Shown here piece after piece: positions 9,551 to 18,770 of a stretch of DNA of 32,733 nt. The DNA comes from Bacteroidota bacterium (GTDB lineage: Bacteria; Bacteroidota; Ignavibacteria; Ignavibacteriales; Melioribacteraceae): positions 1 through 32,733 of the forward strand of contig JAHJTX010000176.1 in assembly GCA_018829545.1 (NCBI GenBank), written 5' to 3'. The first letter of the stretch is position 1. Every line of letters begins with the position of its first letter. A model generated the notes under the pieces. That model was given only the letters and a program-made list of their open reading frames with translations, had not been told where the DNA came from and made no database searches. The position numbers and the translations under genes are program-made.

Positions 9551-10285
9551 CTATGATAAATTATTAGCCATTTCCAGGTATTGTTTCAAATCCAATTCTA
9601 TTTCTTCTTCACAGAAAAACGGTTCGCCGTAATTTCTTCTTATTTGAAAGCCATAATATGATGCGCGCGATTCCAGATAGCGGATAAACGCTGGCTGACT
9701 TATAAATGTTTCCGGCTCATTGCTACCCGGGTTATGGAACTGTGATCCGTATGCTCGCACAGCTTCCATCTTAGTTTCAAAGAAATTGGTTATATCAACA
9801 ACAAACGATGGCTTAAAATCGAATGTCTGCATATAGTAAAACACCTTGTTCGGCCGGAATGCTGCTTGTTTTTTACCGCTTAATTCGGTTTCAATTTTTT
9901 CCAATCCAGAAAAGAAAAAAGCTTTTTTTACAATTTCACCAGCGCCAGTATGATCGGGATGTCTATCGTTAAAGTACGGTGCAAATACTATTTTGGGTTT
10001 ATAAAGCCGAATCCGCTTAATCGCTTCGTTCACAAATTCCTCTGAGGGAGTAAGTTTTCCATCGGGGAGTTTTAGATTCTCTCTTACAGAAATCTTCAAT
10101 ATTTTAGAAGCCTCTTCCGCTTCTTTGTACCTAAGCTCGGTGCTGCCTCTTGTGCCTAATTCGCCTTCGGTAAAATCTATTATGCCAACTTTAAATCCTT
10201 GAGAAGTTAGTTTGGCAATTGTGCCGCCCGAAGATAATTCAGCATCGTCTGGATGAGCGGCAAAAAAAAGCGCATCAAGAATCAT
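9551..10285 (-). CDS. bshB1: Bacillithiol biosynthesis deacetylase BshB1
   Basis: A 244-residue LmbE/PIG-L-type zinc deacetylase. It removes the acetyl group from GlcNAc-malate in synthesis of bacillithiol, the low-molecular-weight thiol of Firmicutes, Deinococcus and the Bacteroidota group. Zinc ligands are visible in AHPDD (H11, D14) and in NDRHPDHTGAGE (H109-P-D-H112). The GSQFHNPG motif and the YGEPFFCEE segment near the C-terminus distinguish BshB1 from general LmbE homologues such as BshB2. The partner genes bshA and bshC are not in the window. ATG 10285 is preceded by AAGGG. The gene is divergent from the lipoprotein gene across a 76-base spacer that must hold both promoters. Confidence 0.92.
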   Translation of the reverse strand: MILDALFFAAHPDDAELSSGGTIAKLTSQGFKVGIIDFTEGELGTRGSTELRYKEAEEASKILKISVRENLKLPDGKLTPSEEFVNEAIKRIRLYKPKIVFAPYFNDRHPDHTGAGEIVKKAFFFSGLEKIETELSGKKQAAFRPNKVFYYMQTFDFKPSFVVDITNFFETKMEAVRAYGSQFHNPGSNEPETFISQPAFIRYLESRASYYGFQIRRNYGEPFFCEEEIELDLKQYLEMANNLS

Positions 10286-10361
10286 TATTTTTTCCCTTTC
10301 TGATAAAATCTTTATTGAGTTATATTGCTTATTAAATTATGAATTTTCTCGTTGAAAGATT
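10286..10361. promoter_or_regulatory. Divergent promoter region between bshB1 and the lipoprotein gene
   Basis: Seventy-six AT-rich bases separate two divergently oriented starts (ATG 10285 minus, ATG 10362 plus). Promoters for both genes must lie here or just inside the genes. No consensus boxes can be assigned with confidence. Confidence 0.4.
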
Positions 10362-11090
10362 ATGAAAAATTATTTTTTAAAATTTTGGGTATTTCTCTCG
10401 TGTATTCTAGTTTTATTTTTCGGATGCGCTTCAGTTGATGTAAGTAAGTTTTCAAATATTTTTTCGAAGCCCTCATTAGAATGGTCTTTGGATGAGTGCA
10501 ATTCTGTTATCGACTATTACACTAGTTCAAACAAAGACAAGTTTATGAGCAGAAACATTTTTATTAAGCTATCAACCGATGATGTTTTGATAGAAGCCTT
10601 GCAATTAAACGCATTTGTTGTTCAAGCTCTTGCAAGAAAGGAAGCTGTTCAAAAAAGATTATCGTTTGAAGAGATGAAGAAGTCAATTAGAAAAAATTTG
10701 GAACTGTACACTAATTATACTGCCGATATCGAATCGGGTATGTTAGTTAAAAAATCAAATGTGGTTGACAGTTTAAATACAATCTCATTCAAAGTTCTAT
10801 TCGAAAACAATTCTGATCCATTTCGGCCGATTGAAATTGATGCGGGATACGAATACTTTTTTCTGCAGAACAAAGAAAATCAATATTCACGCGTAGTTGA
10901 GATTGCCGGAAATTATGTTGATGTTAATTTTACATTGGATGGCTTCTTAAATGTTTTGATCACTTTTTCAAATTATAATGACGAGCACGTTAAACTTTTC
11001 GAAGATGATGCGATTGATTTTAATTGTCAATTAGTTTTTAACGCCCTTCAAGATGACCCGATTGTGCTTGAGTGGATAAAATTAAAATAA
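10362..11090 (+). CDS. Putative lipoprotein of unknown function
   Basis: A 242-residue protein with a lipoprotein-type signal: charged MKNYFLKF, a hydrophobic core, and FFGC with the probable lipidated cysteine at 22. The lipobox is loose, as is common in Bacteroidota relatives. The mature part is acidic and mixed alpha/beta, with a helical first half (LIEALQLNAFVVQALARKEAVQKRL, about 75-110 overall) and a strand-rich second half (IEIDAGYEYFFL, FLNVLITFSNYND). I do not recognise a family. It lies immediately before gatB on the plus strand, with 34 bases between its stop and the gatB ATG, so the two probably share a transcript, but no functional link follows from that. Confidence 0.75.
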   Translation: MKNYFLKFWVFLSCILVLFFGCASVDVSKFSNIFSKPSLEWSLDECNSVIDYYTSSNKDKFMSRNIFIKLSTDDVLIEALQLNAFVVQALARKEAVQKRLSFEEMKKSIRKNLELYTNYTADIESGMLVKKSNVVDSLNTISFKVLFENNSDPFRPIEIDAGYEYFFLQNKENQYSRVVEIAGNYVDVNFTLDGFLNVLITFSNYNDEHVKLFEDDAIDFNCQLVFNALQDDPIVLEWIKLK

Positions 11091-11124
11091 TTATTTCTTG
11101 TTAGATTACTTTAGAAAACATCTT

Positions 11125-12558
11125 ATGAATACAAATTATGAAGCAGTAATTGGTCTTGAAGTTCACGTTCAATTATTAACAGAATCAAAAACCTTTTGCG
11201 GCTGCAGAAATAAATTCGGGATGCCGCCGAACACAAATGTTTGCCCTGTTTGCATGGGTCATCCGGGTACGCTTCCTGTGCTTAACAAGAAAGTAGTTGA
11301 ATTTGCTGTTTTACTTGGACTTGCAACAAATTCAAAAATTAATTTCAGATCTATTTTTGCAAGGAAAAATTATTTTTATCCTGATCTTCCAAAGGGCTGG
11401 CAGACATCACAGTTCGCTGAACCTATCTGCGAGAAAGGATACATCGATATTGAGAAATCAAATGGTGAAAACAAAAGAATCAATCTCACTCGAATTCACA
11501 TTGAGGAAGATGCAGGAAAGTTAATCCACGATCAAGGCGATGAATCTCTAGTTGATTTGAATAGATGCGGAACTCCTCTGCTTGAAATTGTGAGCGAGCC
11601 GGATATAGGAACACCCGAAGAGGCTTACCTTTATTTAACAAAGATTAAGCAGCTTGTAACTTATCTCGGTATTTGCGATGGAAACATGGAAGAAGGTTCT
11701 CTTAGATGCGACGCAAATATTTCGATTAGGAAGTACGGCGAAAAGAAATTGGGCACTAAAACTGAAGTGAAAAATATGAACTCCTTCCGAAATGTCGAAA
11801 AAGCAATCAGCGCTGAGATTGAAAGGCAATTGGAAATTATTGAAGATGGCGGCACAATAACTCAGCAAACTTTACTTTGGAATGCGGACAAAGGAACGGT
11901 TAATCCGATGCGCAGTAAAGAGGAATCTCACGATTACAGATATTTCCCCGAACCCGATTTGATGCCTGTTGTTATTACAGATAAATGGATGAGTGAAATT
12001 TCCTGCCAATTGCCCGAACTTCCCGATCAAAAAAGAACTAGGTTTATTGAAAAATATTCACTCCCACTATACGATGCAGAAATTTTAACAGGCAGCGTTG
12101 ATCTTGCCAATTATTACGAAAATGTTATATCGGTAACCAAGGATTATAAATCGGCAAGCAATTGGATGATGGGCGATGTTTTAAAAGTATTGAATGATGA
12201 GAAAATGGAGATTACTTCATTCCACATCGCGCCAATCAATTTGGGTAAACTTATCAATCTAATTAACGATGGAGTAATAAGCGGAAAAATTGCAAAAGAT
12301 GTTTTTGCCGAAATGCTTAAATCGAATGCAGAACCCAATCAAATTGTGAATGATAAAAATCTGATTCAAATTACAGACGCTAATTTATTGGAAGAAATTA
12401 TCGAAACAATAGTTTCAAATAACCTTAAACAGGTGGAACAATACAAAGCCGGAAAAACATCCGTCATTGGATTTTTTGTTGGACATGTAATGCGGGAAAC
12501 AAAAGGAAAAGCTAATCCGGAATTAGTAAATACAATTTTGAAAGAGAAATTGGGCTAA
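11125..12558 (+). CDS. gatB: Aspartyl/glutamyl-tRNA amidotransferase subunit B
   Basis: GatB is the subunit of the GatCAB complex that phosphorylates and amidates misacylated Glu-tRNA(Gln) or Asp-tRNA(Asn) using ammonia delivered by GatA. The protein starts with YEAVIGLEVHVQL, has the zinc-binding pairs CGC and CPVC (residues about 25-45), the PNTNVCPVCMGHPGTLP and KNYFYPDLPKGWQTSQ motifs, HIEEDAGKL, and SHDYRYFPEPDLMP, followed by the C-terminal helical and YqeY-like tail for tRNA binding. From ATG 11125 the length is 477 residues, the family norm. A TTG at 11098 would add nine unsupported residues. gatA and gatC are not in the window. Confidence 0.97.
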   Translation: MNTNYEAVIGLEVHVQLLTESKTFCGCRNKFGMPPNTNVCPVCMGHPGTLPVLNKKVVEFAVLLGLATNSKINFRSIFARKNYFYPDLPKGWQTSQFAEPICEKGYIDIEKSNGENKRINLTRIHIEEDAGKLIHDQGDESLVDLNRCGTPLLEIVSEPDIGTPEEAYLYLTKIKQLVTYLGICDGNMEEGSLRCDANISIRKYGEKKLGTKTEVKNMNSFRNVEKAISAEIERQLEIIEDGGTITQQTLLWNADKGTVNPMRSKEESHDYRYFPEPDLMPVVITDKWMSEISCQLPELPDQKRTRFIEKYSLPLYDAEILTGSVDLANYYENVISVTKDYKSASNWMMGDVLKVLNDEKMEITSFHIAPINLGKLINLINDGVISGKIAKDVFAEMLKSNAEPNQIVNDKNLIQITDANLLEEIIETIVSNNLKQVEQYKAGKTSVIGFFVGHVMRETKGKANPELVNTILKEKLG

Positions 12559-12566
12559 ACAGAGGA

Positions 12567-12605
12567 AAGCGAGTTATCTAAAAATAAAATGCGATTAACT
12601 TGCTT
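12567..12605 (+). terminator. Possible weak hairpin between convergent gatB and nadA
   Basis: AAGCGAGTTA (12567-12576) pairs with TAACTTGCTT (12596-12605) over 10 bp with one G-U wobble in plus-strand RNA, which is an A-C mismatch on the other strand. The loop is long (19 bases) and no U tract follows. It is placed where a gatB terminator is expected, but the signal is weak. Confidence 0.3.
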
Positions 12606-12652
12606 ATCAGAGATGAATATTAAATAAAAGATACAATCAATGTAAGATTACA

Positions 12653-13588
12653 CTAGTTAACTGAGATCATTCTTTCTATAGGTAATCTAGCCTTTATCGC
12701 CAACTCCTCTGGAACTTTAACCTCAAATTCCTCTTTCTCCAGTGCATTAAGCACGCTATCAAGAGTTATCATTTTCATGTATTCGCATACCGCGTTTTCG
12801 TCAGCTGGATAAAATGATTTGTGAGGTGCTAATTTTTTCATTCTATATAAAATTCCAATTTCGGTAGCAACAACAAATTCTTTTTTAGGAGAAGAGAGTA
12901 TATGCTGAATCATTCCTTCTGTTGAGAATATTCGAACATCTTTACAATCATGGAAAAGAGAAGATTTTAGCATACAAGAAGTTGAGCACCCACATTCTGG
13001 ATGTATCAAGAATTCTGATTGCGGGTAAAGTTCTCTAGCCCTGTCAAATGAAGTATCGCCAATCTTTTCGTGAACATGACAGGCTCCCTGCCATATCTCT
13101 ATTTTTCTATTCGTCATCGCTTCAACGTATAGCCCTAAAAATCTATCGGGCAGAAATAAAATTTTTTTATTTTGAGGAATAGAAGAAACAATTTCGACTG
13201 CGTTGGAAGATGTGCAACAATAATCGCTTTCAGCTTTTACTTCTGCAGTAGTGTTAACATAGGAAACAATAACTGCATCTGGATGAACCTTCCTCCATTC
13301 TCGCAATTGATCTGCGGTAATTGTTGATGATAGGGAGCATCCTGCATTAAGAGCCGGAATTAGAACTTTTTTATTTGGTGAAATTATTGACGCTGTCTCA
13401 GCCATAAAATGTACTCCACAGAATACAATAATTTCTGCATCGGTCATCGCTGCTTCTTGCGAAAGTCTCAAAGAGTCACCTACAAAATCAGCGATGTCTT
13501 GTATCTCGGGAAGTTGATAATTATGAGCTAATATTACCGCGTTTTTCTCTTTCTTTAATTTATTTATTTCATTTATAACATCCATCAT
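12653..13588 (-). CDS. nadA: Quinolinate synthase NadA
   Basis: A 311-residue [4Fe-4S] enzyme that condenses iminoaspartate with dihydroxyacetone phosphate to quinolinate, the second step of de novo NAD synthesis. Hallmarks visible: AHNYQLPEIQD near the N-terminus, VFCGVHFMAETA with the first cluster cysteine, NTTAEVKAESDYCCTSSNA, WQGACHVHEK with the second cysteine, and HPECGC with the third. It is the last gene of the cofactor cluster, following nadB and nadC, so all de novo quinolinate and nicotinate mononucleotide steps are encoded together. The two ATGs at 13588 and 13585 are both possible starts; the first gives the usual length. The nadC stop lies 13 bases upstream. Confidence 0.97.
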   Translation of the reverse strand: MMDVINEINKLKKEKNAVILAHNYQLPEIQDIADFVGDSLRLSQEAAMTDAEIIVFCGVHFMAETASIISPNKKVLIPALNAGCSLSSTITADQLREWRKVHPDAVIVSYVNTTAEVKAESDYCCTSSNAVEIVSSIPQNKKILFLPDRFLGLYVEAMTNRKIEIWQGACHVHEKIGDTSFDRARELYPQSEFLIHPECGCSTSCMLKSSLFHDCKDVRIFSTEGMIQHILSSPKKEFVVATEIGILYRMKKLAPHKSFYPADENAVCEYMKMITLDSVLNALEKEEFEVKVPEELAIKARLPIERMISVN

Positions 13589-13601
13589 TTTTTTATCCCA
13601 G

Positions 13602-14450
13602 TTAAATTATTAATAAAGAAATATCCAGCGATTTAGCTGAATGAGTGATAGCTCCTACGGAAATAAAGTCTACTCCAGTTGAAGCGATACTAGAGAGGTT
13701 TTCGAGAGTTATGTTTCCAGATGCCTCAATTTTGGACCTATGATTAGTTAATTTAACGGCTTCACACATCTCACTGATTTCCATATTATCCAACAATATC
13801 ATATCAGGTTTTGTTTTTAAAGCCTCTTGAACATCAGCAATATTTTGTGTTTCTATTTCTATTTTAAACCGGCTGCCGTGTCTTTTTCTCACAAATTGAA
13901 CGGCATTTTCGATTGACCCAGCAATTTTAATGTGGTTTTCTTTTATGAGCACCATATCAAATAGACCAAATCGGTGATTCACACCACCTCCAATTAAAAC
14001 AGAGTATTTATCCAAATACCTAAACCCTGGAATCGTTTTTCGAGTATCTGATAGAGATACCCCCGTTCCATTTAAAATCTTTACAAACTCATTTGTTTTT
14101 GTTGCAACACCACACATTCTTTGTAAAAAATTTAGAGCTGTTCTTTCGCCAGTTAAAATAGTACGGTATGACCCTGAGAATTCAGCAATTAAATCTCCCT
14201 TCGTTAAAACGGCCTTATCAACCAATTCTGAATTTAACTTGAGACCTGAGCCATCGATGAAATTAAAGACCGAGTTAAAAACAATAATTCCAGCTAAAAT
14301 TCCTGATTCTTTCGCAATTATTTTACCAGAACATGTTACTTCCTTCCCAATCAAAGAATCAGTTGTGATATCCCCGCTTCCAACATCTTCACGAACAGCC
14401 ATTTCAATTAGCGGCTTAGATTTGGACAAATAGTAATCATTAATTTCCAT
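13602..14450 (-). CDS. nadC: Nicotinate-nucleotide pyrophosphorylase (carboxylating)
   Basis: A 282-residue quinolinate phosphoribosyltransferase. It converts quinolinate and PRPP to nicotinate mononucleotide with loss of CO2. Seen: REDVGSGDITT near the N-terminus, GERTALNFLQRMCGVAT, the substrate-binding DTRKTIPGFR, GGGVNHRFGLFDMVLIKENH, the IEIETQN strand, ILLDNM, EASGNI, and VDFISVGAITHS, the standard order of the type II PRTase barrel. It overlaps the end of nadB by 11 bases and precedes nadA, which suggests translational coupling and a shared transcript. Confidence 0.97.
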   Translation of the reverse strand: MEINDYYLSKSKPLIEMAVREDVGSGDITTDSLIGKEVTCSGKIIAKESGILAGIIVFNSVFNFIDGSGLKLNSELVDKAVLTKGDLIAEFSGSYRTILTGERTALNFLQRMCGVATKTNEFVKILNGTGVSLSDTRKTIPGFRYLDKYSVLIGGGVNHRFGLFDMVLIKENHIKIAGSIENAVQFVRKRHGSRFKIEIETQNIADVQEALKTKPDMILLDNMEISEMCEAVKLTNHRSKIEASGNITLENLSSIASTGVDFISVGAITHSAKSLDISLLII

Positions 14451-16035
14451 TTAATTTCTCGAAGGATATTATATTATTATTTACTATAAAACTTCCAATA
14501 AACTCTTGAGATAATTCAGGGAAATCTTCTCTATGATGCACTCCCCTACTTTCAACTCTTAATAATGCAATCTGAACAACATATTTTGCAAGATTCAGCA
14601 ATCCTAACTCTTGAGATAAGAAATAGTCCGACATTATCTTTTGAATTTGACCCAGTTTACTTTCAATTATATTAAGAGTCTTATTCAAATTTTCTTTATT
14701 CCTTAGAATTCCCACATTTTCAGAAAAGAGGTTCTGTATAATATTCAATGTTTTTCTGTACCTTTTAAATGAGGAATCAGGAAATATATATAAGGGAATT
14801 TCAAAGTCTATGTTGAAATTAGGATTCATCCGATTTTCGGTTGCCTTTTTTACTGCTCTCTGTGAAAAAACCAAGCATTCAAGCAGAGAATTACTGGCCA
14901 AACGATTAGCGCCGTGTACTAGTGTTGAAGCAACTTCGCCTACTGCAAAAAGATAATTCAAATTAGTTTGTCCATCTAAATCAGTTTTAATTCCGCCGAT
15001 AGAATAATGCGCCGCAGGGGAGATTGGAATTAGTTGATTCGTAATATCAATATTATGATTTAATCCAAAGTTATAAATATTGCTAAATTTCCTTCTAACG
15101 AGATTACCATCTAGATGACGCACATCTAAGTAAACACAATTTGAGTCCGAATTTTTAATCTCAGAAAAAATTGCTTTCGATAAAATATCTCTGGGTGATA
15201 ATTCTCCATTTTTATGATGCCTAAAAGCAAACCGCTCATTTTTATTGTTTAATAAATACGCACCCTCGCCCCTTACCGCTTCACTTATTAAAAACGTGCT
15301 GCCAGAGTTGGAATAAAAGGCTGTTGGGTGAAATTGGGTAAATTCTAAATTCCTTACTGTGGCGCCCACATTAATCGCCATTATTATTCCATCTGCTACA
15401 GCAGCTTGCGGATTAGTGTTTCGTGAAAACATTTTGCTAAAACCACCGGATGCTAGAATTGTATTACGGGACTTGATGTAAAAAACTCTTCTATTACGAT
15501 GAGATAAAGCAGTAACCCCAATTACATTTCCATCTTTTTGGATTAAGTCCAATGCTTGAGTATTCTCCAGCAAGGCCACATTTGTAATATCCTTTATTTT
15601 AGAAAGTAAAAATTTAATTATCGCTTCACCTGTAGAACTTCCATCAATATGAAGAATTCTTCGTACAGAATGCCCCCCTTCAAGTCCTAAACAGTAACTG
15701 CCATTTTTTTGATCAAAGTTTAATCCCATCTCGATCAATTCATTTATGCAATGAACACCATCTTCTACAAGTACTCTAACAGCGGCTCTGTCACACAATC
15801 CCCTTCCGGTATCTAAGGTGTCTTCAAAGTGTAAATCCGTTGAATCTTCTTCGCTTATCGCACATGCGATCCCTCCCTGTGCCAACCATGAATTAGTTTG
15901 ATTGTGATTGACTTTAGTTATAATCAAAACTCTTCCATATTTTGAAGCTTGATAAGCAGCAAATAAACCGGCTAGACCACTCCCAATTATAAGAAAATCG
16001 CACTCAGAATTAGTGGATAACATTTTCCTCAACAT
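14440..16035 (-). CDS. nadB: L-aspartate oxidase NadB
   Basis: A 531-residue FAD enzyme of the succinate dehydrogenase/fumarate reductase flavoprotein family. It oxidises L-aspartate to iminoaspartate, the substrate for NadA. The N-terminal FAD-binding motif (LIIGSGLAGLFAAYQA, about 15-30), NSWLAQGGIACA, EGGHSVRRILH, GEGAYLLN, AAHYSIGGIKTD and HGANRLASNSLLECLVF are in the canonical order, and the C-terminal helical domain is complete. The second ATG (codon 5, at 16023) is also possible. ATG 16035 overlaps the coaX stop by seven bases. Grouping with nadC and nadA makes the assignment as aspartate oxidase rather than a fumarate reductase secure. Confidence 0.96.
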   Translation of the reverse strand: MLRKMLSTNSECDFLIIGSGLAGLFAAYQASKYGRVLIITKVNHNQTNSWLAQGGIACAISEEDSTDLHFEDTLDTGRGLCDRAAVRVLVEDGVHCINELIEMGLNFDQKNGSYCLGLEGGHSVRRILHIDGSSTGEAIIKFLLSKIKDITNVALLENTQALDLIQKDGNVIGVTALSHRNRRVFYIKSRNTILASGGFSKMFSRNTNPQAAVADGIIMAINVGATVRNLEFTQFHPTAFYSNSGSTFLISEAVRGEGAYLLNNKNERFAFRHHKNGELSPRDILSKAIFSEIKNSDSNCVYLDVRHLDGNLVRRKFSNIYNFGLNHNIDITNQLIPISPAAHYSIGGIKTDLDGQTNLNYLFAVGEVASTLVHGANRLASNSLLECLVFSQRAVKKATENRMNPNFNIDFEIPLYIFPDSSFKRYRKTLNIIQNLFSENVGILRNKENLNKTLNIIESKLGQIQKIMSDYFLSQELGLLNLAKYVVQIALLRVESRGVHHREDFPELSQEFIGSFIVNNNIISFEKLNGN

Positions 16036-16811
16036 TCATTTCCCTTGTTTAATTTAAGTGTTTCATAAAGTCCATGCAAAACCAATGTTGAATCTATTTT
16101 GTCAAATATCCCTGCATTCTGAAAAAGTGAGGAAAATCCCCCTGTTCCAATTATTAAGGGCTTTTCTTCTTGAAATACTTCCTCTGTGATGCTTTTTGTA
16201 ATCTCTTTTACCATTCCTATTTGTCCTGTGTATAAACCGATTTGAATACTTTCAACAGTTGATTTTCCATATGAAGAGTCAGGAATTTTTATTTCAACAC
16301 GAGGCAATTTAGCCGTATGGCTTTCTAAGCTCTCCATTGAAATTCTGATACCTGGTATTATCACTCCTCCTAAATATTCATTATTTTTGCTAATTACGCA
16401 AAATGTTGTAGCGGTACCAAAATCAACTATAATTATATTCTTTCTTGGGAAAAATTTTGTTGCTGCCACTGCATTTGCTATTCGATCTGCACCAACTTCG
16501 TGCGGATTTTTATACTTTATTTTTAATCCGGTTTTAACTCCTGGCTGAAGGAAAAATGGATCGATATTAAAATATTTCACACAACCGCTTGTTATTGAAT
16601 GAATTTTATCGGGGACAACGCTGCAGATTGAGATATCAGAAATTTCAGCAGTATTAAATCCGTTTTCGCGAAGAACATTTTTTAAAAAGATACCTATTTC
16701 ATCTGAAGAAAATGAATTGAGCGAATTTTTTCTAAATTGTAATACGAGAACTTCACCATTGAATAATCCCCCATAGATTTGTGAATTTCCAACATCTAAT
16801 GTTAGCGTCAT
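16029..16811 (-). CDS. coaX: Type III pantothenate kinase CoaX
   Basis: CoaX phosphorylates pantothenate with ATP, the first committed step to CoA, and is the feedback-insensitive kinase type. The acetate-kinase-like fold is shown by LTLDVGNSQIYGGLF at the N-terminus, VGADRIANAVAA, IVDFGTATTFCVI, GGVIIPGI and the LIIGTGGFSSLF block. The frame opens at ATG 16823, but ATG 16811 is preferred: it overlaps the coaBC stop as ATGA and puts the conserved aspartate at position 6, as in most CoaX proteins. This start gives 260 residues. The gene sits between coaBC and nadB, overlapping both. Confidence 0.95.
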   Translation of the reverse strand: MTLTLDVGNSQIYGGLFNGEVLVLQFRKNSLNSFSSDEIGIFLKNVLRENGFNTAEISDISICSVVPDKIHSITSGCVKYFNIDPFFLQPGVKTGLKIKYKNPHEVGADRIANAVAATKFFPRKNIIIVDFGTATTFCVISKNNEYLGGVIIPGIRISMESLESHTAKLPRVEIKIPDSSYGKSTVESIQIGLYTGQIGMVKEITKSITEEVFQEEKPLIIGTGGFSSLFQNAGIFDKIDSTLVLHGLYETLKLNKGNEC

Positions 16812-18028
16812 TGTTTCATCCATTTATTAATTAAAGCGTTAGATAAATCTTCTACTGTTTCGCATCTGGATTTTAGCCCGTCAAGACTAATCAATTCAAA
16901 ATTGTACTGTTTACCTTTTTTTCTGTTATCGAAAGAATTAAAAACAATTCCGTCAGCTTTTGACATCCTAAATATTTTTCTCAATTCATCTTCTTTTCTT
17001 TTATCCTGATATGAATTAAGAAATTTAAATGCAATAAGTATGATGTGATTGTTTTCAAACCATTCTTTAATATTATTGACTAATTTTTCATTCTTCTTAA
17101 ATGTTATTTTAATTTGATCTGTTGAAAAACTTGTTTTTGAAATTAATGGCAATTGTAATTTACTTCCCTCATGTTCAATACTGATAGGAGAATAATCACT
17201 TATAGCTGCCGAATGAATCACTAAATCATAATGATTTTTCTTGATTTCTGATTCTAATATTGTCCTTAACGATAGGAAAGAATCAAACTCCTTAATACTA
17301 AAATCGAATTTTGGTGAAACTGCTGTTTTTGATTTAATTAGAGTTACATTCGCTCCGTTTAGGTAAAAACCATCAGCTATTGTACAAGCAGTTCTCCCGG
17401 TAGAGAGATTAGATACATATCTAGTGTTATCAATACTTTCAATAGTTGCTCCACCTGTTACCAATACACTAAATTTTTTGCGATTAACTCTGTTTAACTC
17501 GTTAAAAATGTACCCAAAAATTTTGTCTAGATTGAGCAATTTACCTCTCCCTGTGTCACCACATGCAAGGTAGCCTTCATCAGTAGGTAGAATTTTAACT
17601 CCCCACTTTTTCAGAGTTTTTAATGATTCCTGTGTTGCCGGATGATTGTACATATTAGTATTCATAGCAGGGGCAATTAAATACGGTTTGGATTCGTCTC
17701 TAGAAAGAAATAAAGAAGTTAAAAGATTATCAGCAATTCCGGCAGCGAATTTATTAATGGTATTTCCGGTTGCGGGAATAACAATTATTAAATCCGCCCA
17801 CTTATTGAGATCAATATGACTCATCATTTCACTCAATTCGAAAACATCGGAATAAACAATGTTATTAGTTAATCCTTCGAGAGTAGCTTTTCCTATGAAC
17901 TGCAATGCTGACGGAGTGATAACGGTTTTAACTTCACAATTATTTTGAACTAATTTAGAAATTATTTGAGCCGATTTATATGCAGCTATAGAGCCCGTTA
18001 TTTTTACTAAAATCCTAAATTTTGACAT
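16808..18028 (-). CDS. coaBC: Bifunctional phosphopantothenoylcysteine decarboxylase/synthetase, divergent CoaB half
   Basis: A 406-residue protein. The N-terminal flavin-dependent CoaC domain (1-175) is canonical: GSIAAYKSA, active-site H71 (MSHIDLNKWAD), APAMNTNMYNHP (PAMN 120-123) and the catalytic cysteine C156 in LACGDTGRG. It decarboxylates phosphopantothenoylcysteine. The CoaB half (from about 186) keeps VTGGATIESIDNTRYVSNLSTGR with the mechanistic asparagine N207, and SAAISDYSP, but the segment corresponding to the usual GFAAET motif reads IAFKFLNS (332-339), and the KIKK-type lysine motif is hard to align. The synthetase is therefore probably real but divergent in its nucleotide-binding part. 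The gene overlaps panC by 14 bases and coaX by 4. Confidence 0.93.
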   Translation of the reverse strand: MSKFRILVKITGSIAAYKSAQIISKLVQNNCEVKTVITPSALQFIGKATLEGLTNNIVYSDVFELSEMMSHIDLNKWADLIIVIPATGNTINKFAAGIADNLLTSLFLSRDESKPYLIAPAMNTNMYNHPATQESLKTLKKWGVKILPTDEGYLACGDTGRGKLLNLDKIFGYIFNELNRVNRKKFSVLVTGGATIESIDNTRYVSNLSTGRTACTIADGFYLNGANVTLIKSKTAVSPKFDFSIKEFDSFLSLRTILESEIKKNHYDLVIHSAAISDYSPISIEHEGSKLQLPLISKTSFSTDQIKITFKKNEKLVNNIKEWFENNHIILIAFKFLNSYQDKRKEDELRKIFRMSKADGIVFNSFDNRKKGKQYNFELISLDGLKSRCETVEDLSNALINKWMKQ

Positions 18029-18770
18029 TGTCGATTAATCTAATATTTCTTAAGAAAACTGCGCCATATCTTATATTATTCTTTGTTTCAATATAATCTA
18101 TCTTAAAGCCGTGTCGTCTCAATAAGGGTATCAATTCTGCATCTGATTTGTTGGACATTAATAGTTCCGGAAAGTATTTTACAATTTTTCTTTCATCTTT
18201 GGTTAATCTTAAATTTCTTGAACTCATTGCTAATCCGTCTTTTTCCCTAACGGTTGAGCATGCCACAATTTTTACATCCAAGAAAAAAGCAGTTACCATT
18301 CTCTGGATTAAGATCAACTGTTGGCGGTCCTTTTCACCGAAGTATGCTCTTTGAGGTTTAACAATATTCAAAAGTTTCATCACAACCGTGAGGACACCTG
18401 TAAAATGTCCATCTCTGGAAGCTCCGCAAAGTTCTCGACTGAAATTAGTCTCTTCAATACGATAAGTAAAATCATCAGGATATAAACTCTCATAATCTGG
18501 GATGAATACAAAATCCACCCCAAAATTATCCAATAAATATAAATCCTTGTTCAGTTGAACCGGGTATTTTTTTAAATCCTCTTTCTCATTGAACTGAGTT
18601 GGATTAATAAAAATACTAACTACAACAAATTGATTCTCGCTGCGGGCTCTTTGAATAAGGTGCAAATGTCCTTCATGAAGAGCGCCCATAGTAGGTACAA
18701 ATCCAACTTCACTACCAGAAAGTGATTGTATTTCAGCTTTTAACTCTGCTGGACTTTTAATAACCTTCAT
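18015..18770 (-). CDS. panC: Pantothenate synthetase PanC, short C-terminal domain
   Basis: PanC joins pantoate and beta-alanine with ATP to make pantothenate. Motifs visible: GFVPTMGALHEGHLHLI with the HxGH nucleotide-binding signature (32-35), SIFINPTQFNEKEDL, GHFTGVLTVVMKLLNIVKP, YFGEKDRQQL and STVREKDGLAMSSRN, ending RLIDN as usual. At 251 residues it is about 30 shorter than typical PanC; the reduction lies in the C-terminal dimer or lid domain between about 200 and 235. The catalytic N-terminal domain looks complete. Its start codon overlaps the panB stop by one base (TAATG), which indicates translational coupling. Confidence 0.95.
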   Translation of the reverse strand: MKVIKSPAELKAEIQSLSGSEVGFVPTMGALHEGHLHLIQRARSENQFVVVSIFINPTQFNEKEDLKKYPVQLNKDLYLLDNFGVDFVFIPDYESLYPDDFTYRIEETNFSRELCGASRDGHFTGVLTVVMKLLNIVKPQRAYFGEKDRQQLILIQRMVTAFFLDVKIVACSTVREKDGLAMSSRNLRLTKDERKIVKYFPELLMSNKSDAELIPLLRRHGFKIDYIETKNNIRYGAVFLRNIRLIDNVKI

